Shown here piece by piece: positions 1 through 8,416 of a DNA stretch of 64,000 nucleotides; position 1 is the first letter of the stretch, and the number at the start of each line of letters is the position of its first letter. The notes under the pieces were generated by a model. It did no database searches, was not told where the DNA came from, and saw only the letters and a list, made by a program, of their open reading frames with translations. The position numbers and the translations under genes are program-made. The stretch is from an uncultured Prolixibacteraceae bacterium (GTDB lineage Bacteria; Bacteroidota; Bacteroidia; Bacteroidales; Prolixibacteraceae), in contig CALGIG010000022.1 of the NCBI GenBank assembly GCA_937915865.1, positions 1 to 64,000 on the forward strand, written 5' to 3'.

Positions 1-1147
1 TCACATCGCCGTCGGCATCGGTGATCGTATAGTCAAAGCTGTCCGAACCGTTGTAGTTGGCTGTCGGGGTGTACGTGAAGCTGCCGTCGGTACCAAAGCT
101 TAGTGCTCCATGCGACGGATCGCTTACCTTGGCCCATACATTCCCGCCGTCACCGCTCGGGGTGTCGTTGCCCGATACATTGCCCGAAACAGGGGTATCT
201 TCACTGGTGGACAGGTTGTCGTCTGCAGCTACAGGAACTCCATCAACAGTAATTGTACCAGTAGCATAAACAGTCCCACAACCACCCGAAAGAGGTATAC
301 TATAATTAAAAACTCCTGAAACTGTAGGAGTGCCACTAATAGTAATAGTATTCGAACTCCAAATCGCACTTACACCTGACGGTAATCCAGTTGCTGCATT
401 TATACCCGTGGCCCCAGTTGTCGAAAAAGTTATATCAGGAATTGGATTATTAATATAAACTAAAGGATTTGATGAAGGCGTAGATGCTGAATTATTTGGA
501 TTTACGGTTATAGTCGAACTTCCAGTCTGTAAATTACTACAATTGGCATCACTAATTTTTACTAATGTATAGGAGAATACACCTGCTGAAGATGTTAACT
601 GAGGAACAGTAACACTATTTCCACTGCTTGTTGTTACTGAAGTTTCAGTTCCGGAATTAACCTGATAATAAAAAGTATAAGGAGCAACTCCATTCGAACC
701 AGTAAATGTAATTAATGGATTTGGATCATTTAAACACACGGTTGTTGTCCCTGAAATTGTTGCAGATGGAAGCGGATTAACAGTAATAGTAGCACTACCT
801 ACATAATTGGTGGAACAACCATTCGAATCGCTCAAAATAATATTACCTGAATTGTAAGTTGTCGTTGAAGTCAACGCCCCTGTACTAAATGTATATGTAT
901 AAGAACTGGTACTACCATTATTAATTGTTGCGCTACCTCCCGGATATACTATCGTCCAGGTTTGAGTTCCTCCTGAGATTACAACCGTAACTGTTGCAGA
1001 ACTACCACTACAAATTGTAGCTGAACCACTTATTTGAGCTGTTAACTGATCTGGTTGTGTAATAGTGACTATTTGAGAAAATGATTGAAGGGATAGAAAT
1101 AACAAAATAACAATAGTTACAATAACAAGTAAAATTCTTTTCATCAT
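1..1147 (-). CDS. Secreted multi-Ig adhesin, 3' part beyond the window
   Basis: The frame is open from ATG-ATG at 1147/1144 to the window edge (382 codons) with no stop. The first 25 residues are a signal peptide (MMKRILLVIVTIVILLFLSL, then QSFSQ). Next come PKD-like/Ig-like modules with the Bacteroidota pattern 'GSATICSGSSATVTV' and repeated 'SATITVNP' linkers. From about residue 303 there is a tandem Ig module with 'AADDNLSTSEDTP' and 'YNGSDSFDYTITDADGD', as in cadherin-like/VCBS-type repeats. Such proteins are very long cell-surface adhesins, often exported by a C-terminal type IX signal; that end lies outside the window. Family assignment is from motif recognition. GC content jumps inside the gene (see findings). 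Confidence 0.85.
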   Translation of the reverse strand, partial: MMKRILLVIVTIVILLFLSLQSFSQIVTITQPDQLTAQISGSATICSGSSATVTVVISGGTQTWTIVYPGGSATINNGSTSSYTYTFSTGALTSTTTYNSGNIILSDSNGCSTNYVGSATITVNPLPSATISGTTTVCLNDPNPLITFTGSNGVAPYTFYYQVNSGTETSVTTSSGNSVTVPQLTSSAGVFSYTLVKISDANCSNLQTGSSTITVNPNNSASTPSSNPLVYINNPIPDITFSTTGATGINAATGLPSGVSAIWSSNTITISGTPTVSGVFNYSIPLSGGCGTVYATGTITVDGVPVAADDNLSTSEDTPVSGNVSGNDTPSGDGGNVWAKVSDPSHGALSFGTDGSFTYTPTANYNGSDSFDYTITDADGDV

Positions 1148-1176
1148 CCAAATTCTTTCTTTTATTTCATCCGAAT

Positions 1177-1196
1177 CGTTTTCTAAGTAGAAAACG
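1177..1196. promoter_or_regulatory. Interrupted palindrome upstream of the adhesin gene
   Basis: CGTTTTCTA-AG-TAGAAAACG is a perfect 9-bp inverted repeat around a 2-bp centre. It lies 30 to 49 bp upstream of the adhesin start at 1147. It could be an operator for a dimeric regulator, or a small hairpin in the 5' leader. No promoter could be fixed next to it, so the role is inferred from position only. Confidence 0.35.
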
Positions 1197-2023
1197 TGCC
1201 AATTAATCCAATAGGTCAAAACTATCAACAAACAACATTAAGTAAAAAATTGAATTGTATGTTGATCAAACTAAGGATAATTTATTGTTAAAAAACTCAA
1301 TCCATATTCAAAATTTTAAAATTTTAAAACTCTAAAAACAAACTAAGCAAATACGCGCCAAACACATTGAAATGGCTAATCACATAGGCATTTTAGAGTA
1401 ATCCCTTAAAATTTTTTTGAATATAGTTTTAAATAGTATACAATGGATAGATTCCTCTTTTTGATTTATCAAAATACCCTTTTCAATTATCAAACGAAGT
1501 TTCGATTAACAATCCATTTACTTTAGAACAGTTACAAAAATTATTATTGATATAATAAATCATATATCATTATTTATAAATTTAGTAAACTAAAGCACTT
1601 ACTTATGATTCTTTCAAAAAATACTTCCAGTCAAAACACCAGAATTTTAGAAATGTTCTTAGAGGTGAAACAGAAATTACCAAAAATGAAAAACTGCATA
1701 ATAACTGATAAATTTCTCACATGAAATAAACATAGCTAAAACAATTGATTATCAAACAGCATTCAGTCATAACATCCTTTTTATTTCCTCACTATTGTTG
1801 TTGTATAAATTGAAAAATGAAAAGTATGATAAAGTCAACTTTACTTTACACTGTATCTCTGAGCTGAAATGTTGTTTTCAACTTCCATATTAATATCACA
1901 AGGTAGAAATGCTGAAAAATTACTCCTTCGAAAGAATATTTTGAAATAAAATAAATCGGAAAGAAAACCAGGTATTAAACACTCCAAAAAACTATAGTTC
2001 TAATAAAACCCACAAACATAAAG
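1197..2023. other. Gene-free AT-rich stretch
   Basis: About 830 bp without a convincing reading frame on either strand, very AT-rich with A/T runs (for example at 1309-1335). I see no RNA gene, mobile element or clear repeat. It separates the adhesin, transcribed leftward, from the small membrane gene and its flanking small-RNA candidates. Confidence 0.5.
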
Positions 2024-2110
2024 GAATAAAAAAAGGATGGCCTCTACCATCCTTTTCTCACAAAACCAAATTTATTCTCTATGAAAAAAACCAAACTTTT
2101 ATCTTTTTGC
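2024..2110 (-). ncRNA. Candidate small RNA, copy A
   Basis: Read on the minus strand, a promoter-like sequence (TTG at 2144-2142, 17-bp spacer, TAGTTTTG at 2124-2117) is followed by about 85 nt ending in a hairpin with a 10-bp stem (AAAAGGATGG / CCATCCTTTT, loop TAGAGG) and a T tract. A second copy in opposite orientation lies at 2691-2779. The two share 29 identical terminal bases (2024-2052 and 2751-2779), the motif GGTTTTTTTCATAGA, and the upstream motif TGTTAACG. No open frame is conserved, so a short RNA is the best reading. The hairpin may also terminate the membrane gene at 2173-2556. Confidence 0.5.
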
Positions 2111-2172
2111 TCTTTGCAAAACTAATTTAAAGTTCCGTTAACAAGTATAAATCAGCGTTAAAGAACCTTAAA

Positions 2173-2556
2173 TCACAATTTCATTCCACGTCTATGAGAG
2201 CCAATAATGAAAAGAATTCCTACAACAACAAACGGGAATGCGATAAAAAGAGTTATAAAAAAACTTCCCCAAAAATCGTGATAAGTGCGGTTAAAATTCA
2301 TTGTAAAAACAAAATAGCTAAATACAATGCCAACAATTGTAAACAACACTCCCCCTGTTAATTCCCACTTCCAGGCGATAACAAGCAATGCTGTAAGAAT
2401 ATAGCTTGGAATTAGGTGAATTAAAAAAGCAAGGATTTGCTGCCCAACTGGCAATTGAGGAGTAAATGAATCAAGTGCAAAAATACTTACAAAAAGAATG
2501 GCCAGAATACAAAGAATTCGGGGTGCCCAGAACAAAAGGCTTTTAGTAGTCATCAT
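2173..2556 (-). CDS. Small four-helix membrane protein (DUF7670-like)
   Basis: 127 residues with four hydrophobic segments (about 9-29, 40-61, 67-88 and 96-118) and a basic C-terminus (SHRRGMKL), so an inner-membrane protein. The opening 'LLFWAPRILCILAILFVSIFALDSF' region resembles the DUF7670 family of small bacterial membrane proteins; this is recall, not a search. Function is unknown. It stands alone, flanked on both sides by outward-facing copies of a candidate small RNA gene. MM at the start leaves two possible initiation codons, 2556 or 2553. Confidence 0.8.
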   Translation of the reverse strand: MMTTKSLLFWAPRILCILAILFVSIFALDSFTPQLPVGQQILAFLIHLIPSYILTALLVIAWKWELTGGVLFTIVGIVFSYFVFTMNFNRTYHDFWGSFFITLFIAFPFVVVGILFIIGSHRRGMKL

Positions 2557-2655
2557 TTCAATCTTTTTTAGGTTCGTTTACTTCCTTTGGCAAGATTTTG
2601 TTTCTCACATATTCATGAAAACCAAAATCTTAACATTAGTTAACGTTCGTTTATA

Positions 2656-2684
2656 GCTGTTAACGAAACTGCAAAGTATCTTTG
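2656..2684 (+). promoter_or_regulatory. Promoter of small-RNA copy B
   Basis: TATCTTTG at 2677-2684 matches the Bacteroidota -7 box TAnnTTTG. Upstream, CTGTTAACGAAACT aligns with TTGTTAACGGAACT at the same place before copy A, so the promoter region is conserved between the copies. The -7 box lies inside a CAAAG-TAT-CTTTG palindrome (2673-2685). Start of transcription would be near 2691. Confidence 0.45.
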
Positions 2685-2690
2685 TATGGT

Positions 2691-2779
2691 TAGTTAGAGC
2701 ATAGCACACAGGTTTTTTTTCATAGAAATAGGTTTAGTTAGGTTAAAAGAGGATGGTAGAGGCCATCCTTTTTTTATTC
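2691..2779 (+). ncRNA. Candidate small RNA, copy B
   Basis: Inverted second copy of the element at 2024-2110. It carries GGTTTTTTTTCATAGA near its middle and ends in the hairpin AGGATGG-TAGAGG-CCATCCT (2750-2769) followed by seven T, a good intrinsic terminator. From the -7 box at 2677-2684 the transcript would be about 85-90 nt. It ends 130 bp before mazG (2909), so it could instead be a terminated leader of mazG, but mazG has its own -7 box at 2856-2863. No protein frame is conserved with copy A. Confidence 0.5.
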
Positions 2780-2855
2780 TTTTTCTTTAACATGATTTTG
2801 CTGTAAATTCTCTGAATTTATTACCAATCAAGCCAACTCTCTTCCCAAAAAACCA

Positions 2856-2863
2856 TAATTTTG
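2856..2863 (+). promoter_or_regulatory. -7 box of mazG
   Basis: TAATTTTG fits the Bacteroidota -7 consensus TAnnTTTG and lies 45 bp before the mazG start. No good TTTG -33 box is visible at the expected spacing, so support is partial. Confidence 0.35.
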
Positions 2864-2908
2864 TAAACATCACGGATTGATTCCTGACTTGATTTTACAA
2901 AAATTGAA

Positions 2909-3688
2909 ATGAAAGAAAAAACAGAAGATTTCGCCCGTTTACTTGAAATAATGGATGAATTACGCGAAAAATGCCCTTGGGACAAAGAACAAACCTTTGA
3001 ATCGCTCAGAAAATTAACAATCGAAGAAACTTACGAATTGGCAGAAGCTATACTGAACAATGATTTGAATGGTATAAAGAAAGAACTTGGAGACTTAATG
3101 CTCCATATCGTTTTTTATGCCAAAATTGGTTCAGAAAAAGGTGCATTTGATATGGTCGATGTACTTAAGTCAATCAACGAAAAGCTTATTTATCGACATC
3201 CACACGTTTTTGGGGAAGTTGATGTAGCCAATTCGCGCGAAGTTGAGCAAAACTGGGAATCTCTCAAACTGAAAGAAAAAGGAGGAAACAAAAGGGTTTT
3301 GGAAGGTGTGCCTTCAGCTATGCCAGCTCTGGTCAAAGCTAACCGAATTCAGGAGAAAGCCAGTGGTGTTGGTTTCGATTGGGAAGTACGCGAACAGGTT
3401 TGGGATAAAGTCAGGGAGGAAATCATAGAACTAAGCCATGAAATAGATAAAGTAGATCAAGATAAGATTGAAGCTGAATTTGGAGACTTGTTTTTTGCCA
3501 TGGTAAATGCAGCCCGATTGTATGGAATTGATCCTGAAACGGCACTAGAACGAACAAATCTGAAATTTATTAAACGGTTTAATCATCTTGAAAGTCAAAC
3601 TATACAAAAAGGTATAGATATGAAAGAAATGTCGCTGGCTGAAATGGATATAATTTGGGAGGAAGCCAAACGTTTGGAAAAACAATAA
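2909..3688 (+). CDS. mazG: Nucleoside triphosphate pyrophosphohydrolase MazG
   Basis: 259 residues, the usual length of two-domain MazG. It hydrolyses (d)NTPs to NMP and pyrophosphate, cleaning the nucleotide pool or lowering ppGpp. The N-terminal domain has 'CPWDKEQTF' (22-30) and the metal-binding helices EETYE (39-43) and ELGDL (59-63). The second copy has 'REEIIELSHEI' and 'EAEFGDLFFAMVNAARL', the catalytic EExxE/ExxD set. The C-terminal 'ALERTNLKFIKRF' is typical. The ATG at 2909 gives the standard N-terminus. The next gene starts 16 bp downstream, so they may be co-transcribed. Confidence 0.95.
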   Translation: MKEKTEDFARLLEIMDELREKCPWDKEQTFESLRKLTIEETYELAEAILNNDLNGIKKELGDLMLHIVFYAKIGSEKGAFDMVDVLKSINEKLIYRHPHVFGEVDVANSREVEQNWESLKLKEKGGNKRVLEGVPSAMPALVKANRIQEKASGVGFDWEVREQVWDKVREEIIELSHEIDKVDQDKIEAEFGDLFFAMVNAARLYGIDPETALERTNLKFIKRFNHLESQTIQKGIDMKEMSLAEMDIIWEEAKRLEKQ

Positions 3689-3704
3689 TTAAATCAAAAC
3701 AAAA

Positions 3705-6700
3705 GTGAAGAAACTGAACCCATCCCTGACCTTGATTTTATGTCTTGTAATGGTCAGTATTTTCCAGCCAAATTATGCCCAACCCAAACACCTTATTAAA
3801 AAAGCAAACAAAGCCTCAATTCAGTTTTCCCAAAAATCGTCCATTTCAAACAATTACCTGTACAAAATAGATACGGTAATTATCGATTCCAATGCCAGAA
3901 CTGTGATACTAAAAATGAAGGAAGATTTTTCGTACATTCCTTTTCGAATAAAGAATACACAACAATATTACCATACTTTTCAGCAACTACTTGGCCATAG
4001 ATTCCGTAAATATTCAACTTCCATTGAAACAATAGGAAAAGATATTCAACAACTTATTCCTAATTTATACAGAGACCAATCAATCACTGTTGATACCAAA
4101 CGCCTGAGCCAATCGAAAAGCACAAAATTCCCGGTGGTTCGGAATATTTCTGCAGACAATCATTTTACTGAAGGATTAACAAATCGCAACATTGCACTAT
4201 GGCACAGCCATGGCTGGTATTACGAAAATACACTCGATCGATGGGAATGGCAACGCGCAAGGGTTTTCCTTACTGTAGAAGACCTCTGGACCATGAGCTT
4301 TGTGGTTCCATACCTGGCGCCTATGCTCGAAAATGCCGGGGCCCTGGTATTTTTGCCGCGCGAACGCGACACTCAGAAACACGAAATTATAATTGATGCC
4401 GATGGTTCTACTAAAGGATCAGTTTATTCGGAAAACGGATCAGGGTTTCAGGATACGCCCGAAAAAGGATTTGGGTTGAAGGTTCCGTTTTTACTGGAAG
4501 GTGAAAACCCTTTTCAAATGGGACAAACCCGAAAAATGGCGGCCCATAAATCGGCTAATTCAACAGTAACTTATCGGCCAGAGATTCCAGAAGCGGGAGA
4601 ATATGCTGTTTACGTTTCGTATGCAGCAAACGATGAGAATGTTACCGATGCACATTACACGGTCTATCATTCCGGAGGGAAAACGGAGTTTCTGGTGAAT
4701 CAGACTATAGGTGGAGGAACATGGATATACCTGGGTACTTTCAAGTTTGAAAAGGGAAGGGAAGCCCGGATTGAACTGACAAACCTGTCGAGCGAATCTG
4801 AGAAATGGGTTTCGGCTGATGCCGTAAAACTGGGCGGAGGTATGGGAAATGTGGCCCGTGGAAAAACCGACGACATGATTCGCTTACGTCAAATTCGCGA
4901 TGAGAAAGGCTTTACAACGGACTCGGCCTTGTGGTTGCCATTCGTGAGCCGGCGGCCTAAATACCAGGAAGCTGCACGCTATTATTTACAAAGCGCAGGA
5001 ATGCCCGACACACTTGTGTATTTACTCAACAAAGCAAAAGTTGATTACTCAAACCGGGGAAAAGATGCCGCTGCTTTTGCCAAACGAGAGGAAGGCAAAG
5101 ACGATTATAAAGACGACTACCAAAGCCGCGGCGAATGGGTGAATTACCTGTTGGCCGCACCCAATGGCCCAAAAGCCAATCAACAAGTAAAAGGTCTGGG
5201 AATTCCGGTGGATATGGCTATGGCTTTTCATACCGATGCCGGGGTTACACCCGACAGTACAGTTGTAGGTTCGCTGATGATTTATGACACCACTTACGGT
5301 TCGTCCGATTTTTTGAACGGGCAGTCGCGCTGGGCAAGCCGCGATTTGGCCGACATTGTACAAACCCAGGTAACCAACGATTTAAAACAGCTTTACTTTC
5401 CGCAATGGACGCGCCGCGCCATGTGGAACAAACAGTATTCGGAGGCCGCACGTCCGAATGTTCCTACAATTTTGTCAGAATTGCTCTCGCACCAAAACTT
5501 TGCCGATATGGTGATGGCTTATGATCCCCGGTTTAAATTCGATGTGTGTCGGGCATTTTACAAGGGAATCCTAAGATTTCTGGCATATCAAAACGGACAA
5601 AAATATATAATCCAACCTTTGCCGGTCAACCATTTCCAGATGAAATTGGAAGGCCAGGTAGTTCGTTTATCATGGACACCAGTCACTGATCTGTTGGAAC
5701 CAACAGCAATTGCCAAAAGCTATAAAGTATACACCCGCATAGAAAATAATGGGTTCGACAACGGCGTTGAGGTTTCTGAACCAGGCTACCTTTGCCAAAA
5801 CCTGAAACCGGGCGTTATTTACAGCTTTAAAATAACTGCGTTAAACGAAGGTGGTGAAAGCTTTCCTTCTGAAATACTGGCTTGCAGCCTGCCCGCCAAC
5901 AATGAAAAACCAGCTTTGATAGTAAACGCTTTCAACCGGATTTGCGGTCCGGCTGCATTTGATAATGGCAAATATGCCGGATTTTTGACTTCGGAAGACG
6001 AAGGCGTAGCTGACAAACGAGATATTTGTTTCGTTGGTGAACAATACGATTTCGACCGAAATTCGCAGTGGAAAGACGATGATGCCTGTGGTTTTGGCTC
6101 ATCATACGCCGATCAGGAAACGCGCATAATTACAGGAAATACCTTCGATTATCCGTTGGTTCATGGACAAGCTTTTCGAGAAAATGGGACCGGCTTTATT
6201 TCAATGAGTGACGAAGCATTTACTCAAAATAAATGGAGTAAGAATGATTATTCCGCGCTTGACATCATTTTTGGCGAAGAAAAAACGACCAGCCATTTTT
6301 ATGGATTTAAAAAGAAAGATTTTACCCTTTTTACTCCTGAAATGCAAAAAGCCATTTATGAATATATTTCAGGAGAAAATGCAAAACTATTAATAACAGG
6401 AGCTTATATTGGAACTGATCTGGATTTGTGTGGCGATACACTTGCTCGACATTTTGCAGACAATGTTCTACATTACACGTTTATGACTAACCATGCCAGC
6501 AAAAGCGGAGAAGTTTATCCGGTAAATGCAGTAAGAAGCGATTTTCAGAAGGGTTATCAATTCGAACAAGGATTTAATCAGAATATTTACAAAGTAGAAT
6601 CGCCCGACGCAATTGAGCCCAAAGGTGAAGGGGCCAAAGTACTGTTTCGGTACAAAGACGACAATAAATCGGCGGGAATTTGTTTTGATGGCAATTATCA

Positions 6701-6797
6701 TTCTGTAATTTTGGGTTTTCCGTTCGAGACGATTACTACGGCAAAACAACGAAGCAATTTATTGGGCGAGATTCTGAAATATTGGAAACTGAAGTAA
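3705..6797 (+). CDS. Secreted amidase-fold protein with golvesin-like and FnIII domains
   Basis: 1030 residues from a GTG start, chosen because it gives a clean signal peptide (to about residue 25, NYAQ). The fold resembles N-acetylmuramoyl-L-alanine amidase (Amidase_3), split by an insert: 'ALWHSHGWYY' (165-173), 'VEDLW' (191-195), 'AFHTDAG' with H509, and 'ILSELLSH' with E592 supply the expected His/Glu/His/Glu ligands. The insert at about 240-380 looks like the golvesin C-terminal (CBM-like) domain. A fibronectin III-like domain lies near 645-730. Relatives are often labelled xanthan lyase, but peptidoglycan is a likelier target given the neighbours. Periplasmic or surface location is inferred. 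Confidence 0.8.
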   Translation: MKKLNPSLTLILCLVMVSIFQPNYAQPKHLIKKANKASIQFSQKSSISNNYLYKIDTVIIDSNARTVILKMKEDFSYIPFRIKNTQQYYHTFQQLLGHRFRKYSTSIETIGKDIQQLIPNLYRDQSITVDTKRLSQSKSTKFPVVRNISADNHFTEGLTNRNIALWHSHGWYYENTLDRWEWQRARVFLTVEDLWTMSFVVPYLAPMLENAGALVFLPRERDTQKHEIIIDADGSTKGSVYSENGSGFQDTPEKGFGLKVPFLLEGENPFQMGQTRKMAAHKSANSTVTYRPEIPEAGEYAVYVSYAANDENVTDAHYTVYHSGGKTEFLVNQTIGGGTWIYLGTFKFEKGREARIELTNLSSESEKWVSADAVKLGGGMGNVARGKTDDMIRLRQIRDEKGFTTDSALWLPFVSRRPKYQEAARYYLQSAGMPDTLVYLLNKAKVDYSNRGKDAAAFAKREEGKDDYKDDYQSRGEWVNYLLAAPNGPKANQQVKGLGIPVDMAMAFHTDAGVTPDSTVVGSLMIYDTTYGSSDFLNGQSRWASRDLADIVQTQVTNDLKQLYFPQWTRRAMWNKQYSEAARPNVPTILSELLSHQNFADMVMAYDPRFKFDVCRAFYKGILRFLAYQNGQKYIIQPLPVNHFQMKLEGQVVRLSWTPVTDLLEPTAIAKSYKVYTRIENNGFDNGVEVSEPGYLCQNLKPGVIYSFKITALNEGGESFPSEILACSLPANNEKPALIVNAFNRICGPAAFDNGKYAGFLTSEDEGVADKRDICFVGEQYDFDRNSQWKDDDACGFGSSYADQETRIITGNTFDYPLVHGQAFRENGTGFISMSDEAFTQNKWSKNDYSALDIIFGEEKTTSHFYGFKKKDFTLFTPEMQKAIYEYISGENAKLLITGAYIGTDLDLCGDTLARHFADNVLHYTFMTNHASKSGEVYPVNAVRSDFQKGYQFEQGFNQNIYKVESPDAIEPKGEGAKVLFRYKDDNKSAGICFDGNYHSVILGFPFETITTAKQRSNLLGEILKYWKLK

Positions 6798-6843
6798 AAA
6801 TTATCTGCCTAAATATTTGGTTTTCAGTGAAAACTAATAAAGT

Positions 6844-7839
6844 ATGACACAACTAAAAGATATAATTTCGGAAACAGGTAAGTCTGCCACAAATATTTTG
6901 AATGAATTTACCCAATCGCAGATACAAGATTGGCCTTTGGCTGCGGCTAATTTTGAAGGATTGAAAAAAGTTCAGGAACATACCTATCAATATGATGGTT
7001 TCCAGATCAGGACCCAGTTTAATCCTGAACGGATGCGCTCATCGGTGGCTGAAGTGGATAAGAAATCAATTGCCGCCCGACAATGTTTTTTGTGCAATGG
7101 AAACCGCCCGAAAGAACAAAGCGCTATTGAATTTGGCAACAATTTCCTGATTTTGGTAAACCCCTTCCCTATTTTTAAAAACCATTTTACAATTTCGTGC
7201 AACCGTCATACGGCCCAGCGTTTCATTGAAAATGCCCGAATGTTGCTCGAACTGGCTACTGCCATGGAAGGATTCACGGTTTTTTACAATGGACCGGAAT
7301 GCGGAGCTTCAGCTCCCGATCATCTGCATTTTCAAGCCGGAGAAAGCAGCTTTATGCCTGTAACTAATGATTTTGAGCGACTAAAACTTATGGAACGATT
7401 ATTGTTTCAAGGGGAAAATACCAGTGTTTGGGCTTTCGACAATTATTTGCGAAAAATGATCTCAATTAAAACCAGGTCGATGGATGAAGGACTGAGAATC
7501 ATTGAATTATATTATAAGCATTTTTCGATAATTCAGCCCGAAAAAGTGGAACCAATGATGAATGCGTTGTGTTCATGGAGTGAAGGATATTGGACAATTC
7601 ACCTGTTTCCACGCAGGGCACACAGGCCTGATCATTTTTACGAAAATGGCGAAAAGCAAATTTTAATTAGTCCGGGATCAGTTGATTTTGGCGGTGTTTT
7701 TATTCTGCCCCGACGTGAAGATTTTGATAAAATAACTAAAGAAAACATTGTAGATATATTACAACAAGTTTGCCTAAAACAGGATACATTTGATGAACTG
7801 ACAGGGCAATTACAGGATGATTTAACTAAATTTGTCTGA
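6844..7839 (+). CDS. HIT-like nucleotidyltransferase/phosphorylase (DUF4922)
   Basis: 331 residues. 'CFLCNGNRP' with C81 and C84 looks like a zinc knuckle, and 'PDHLHFQAG' carries the HxHxQ motif (H160, H162, Q164) of the GalT/HIT superfamily. The N-terminal 'FEIQTQFNPERMRSS'-type segment and overall length fit the Bacteroidota DUF4922 family, related to ATP adenylyltransferase and GDP-L-galactose phosphorylase. Substrate is unknown, probably a nucleotide sugar or dinucleotide. It has no signal peptide, so it is cytoplasmic. It starts 46 bp after the amidase and is followed 22 bp later by a small membrane gene, suggesting one transcript. Confidence 0.8.
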   Translation: MTQLKDIISETGKSATNILNEFTQSQIQDWPLAAANFEGLKKVQEHTYQYDGFQIRTQFNPERMRSSVAEVDKKSIAARQCFLCNGNRPKEQSAIEFGNNFLILVNPFPIFKNHFTISCNRHTAQRFIENARMLLELATAMEGFTVFYNGPECGASAPDHLHFQAGESSFMPVTNDFERLKLMERLLFQGENTSVWAFDNYLRKMISIKTRSMDEGLRIIELYYKHFSIIQPEKVEPMMNALCSWSEGYWTIHLFPRRAHRPDHFYENGEKQILISPGSVDFGGVFILPRREDFDKITKENIVDILQQVCLKQDTFDELTGQLQDDLTKFV

Positions 7840-7861
7840 ATACAATTTTTATTATAAGCCA

Positions 7862-8323
7862 ATGATTATCTATAATAAAATCTATAATTCCTTTGGACCA
7901 ATTAGTTTTGCAAGTAAGCTTCTTTTTGTATTTGGCTGTAGTACTGTCTGGTTTTCGCCGTATGCGGTTTTTCTGATATTTGGAGGAGCATTTTTTGGAT
8001 TTACATACCTCAGCACCACTATCGATGTTGAGAAAAGAAAAATTCGGTCGGGCGACGTTCTTTTCGGTATTTTCAAAACCGGGTTTTGGTTAACTGTGAA
8101 ACCCGATATGTCAATTGGGATTCAGAAATCAAAAAAAGTGTGGAAAACATTTAGCCTAAGCAACAGGATTTGGGAAACAGAAGAAAATAATTACCTGATT
8201 TTTCTGTTTAAATCGAACGGCAAAAAGTTGTTGCCTTTATCAAAGGCTACGAACCAGGAATTGGCCAAAGATGAGTTATTTCGTTTAAGCGACCTTTTAA
8301 ATTTGAGAAATATTCAACCATGA
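7862..8323 (+). CDS. Membrane-anchored protein of unknown function
   Basis: 153 residues from ATG at 7862. A TTG at 7832 would add ten residues overlapping the previous gene and is less likely. Two adjacent hydrophobic segments (about 15-50, rich in F, G and V) are followed by a soluble C-terminal part of about 100 residues ('DVEKRKIRSGDVLFGIF' to 'LSDLLNLRNIQP') with alternating beta pattern, perhaps PH-like. I do not recognise the family. It follows the DUF4922 gene closely. Confidence 0.7.
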   Translation: MIIYNKIYNSFGPISFASKLLFVFGCSTVWFSPYAVFLIFGGAFFGFTYLSTTIDVEKRKIRSGDVLFGIFKTGFWLTVKPDMSIGIQKSKKVWKTFSLSNRIWETEENNYLIFLFKSNGKKLLPLSKATNQELAKDELFRLSDLLNLRNIQP

Positions 8324-8416
8324 AATAGTCATAAGAGAAAACTTCGAACACAGGCAAACACAAGTTTTCCCGATTCGAGGCAAGCTATGTGACAATTAAA
8401 AACAAAGTATCTTCTC

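Noticed and set aside
57..319. Two plus-strand frames at the left edge
   Set aside because: They are shadows of the minus-strand adhesin, which has a signal peptide and recognisable Ig modules in its own frame.
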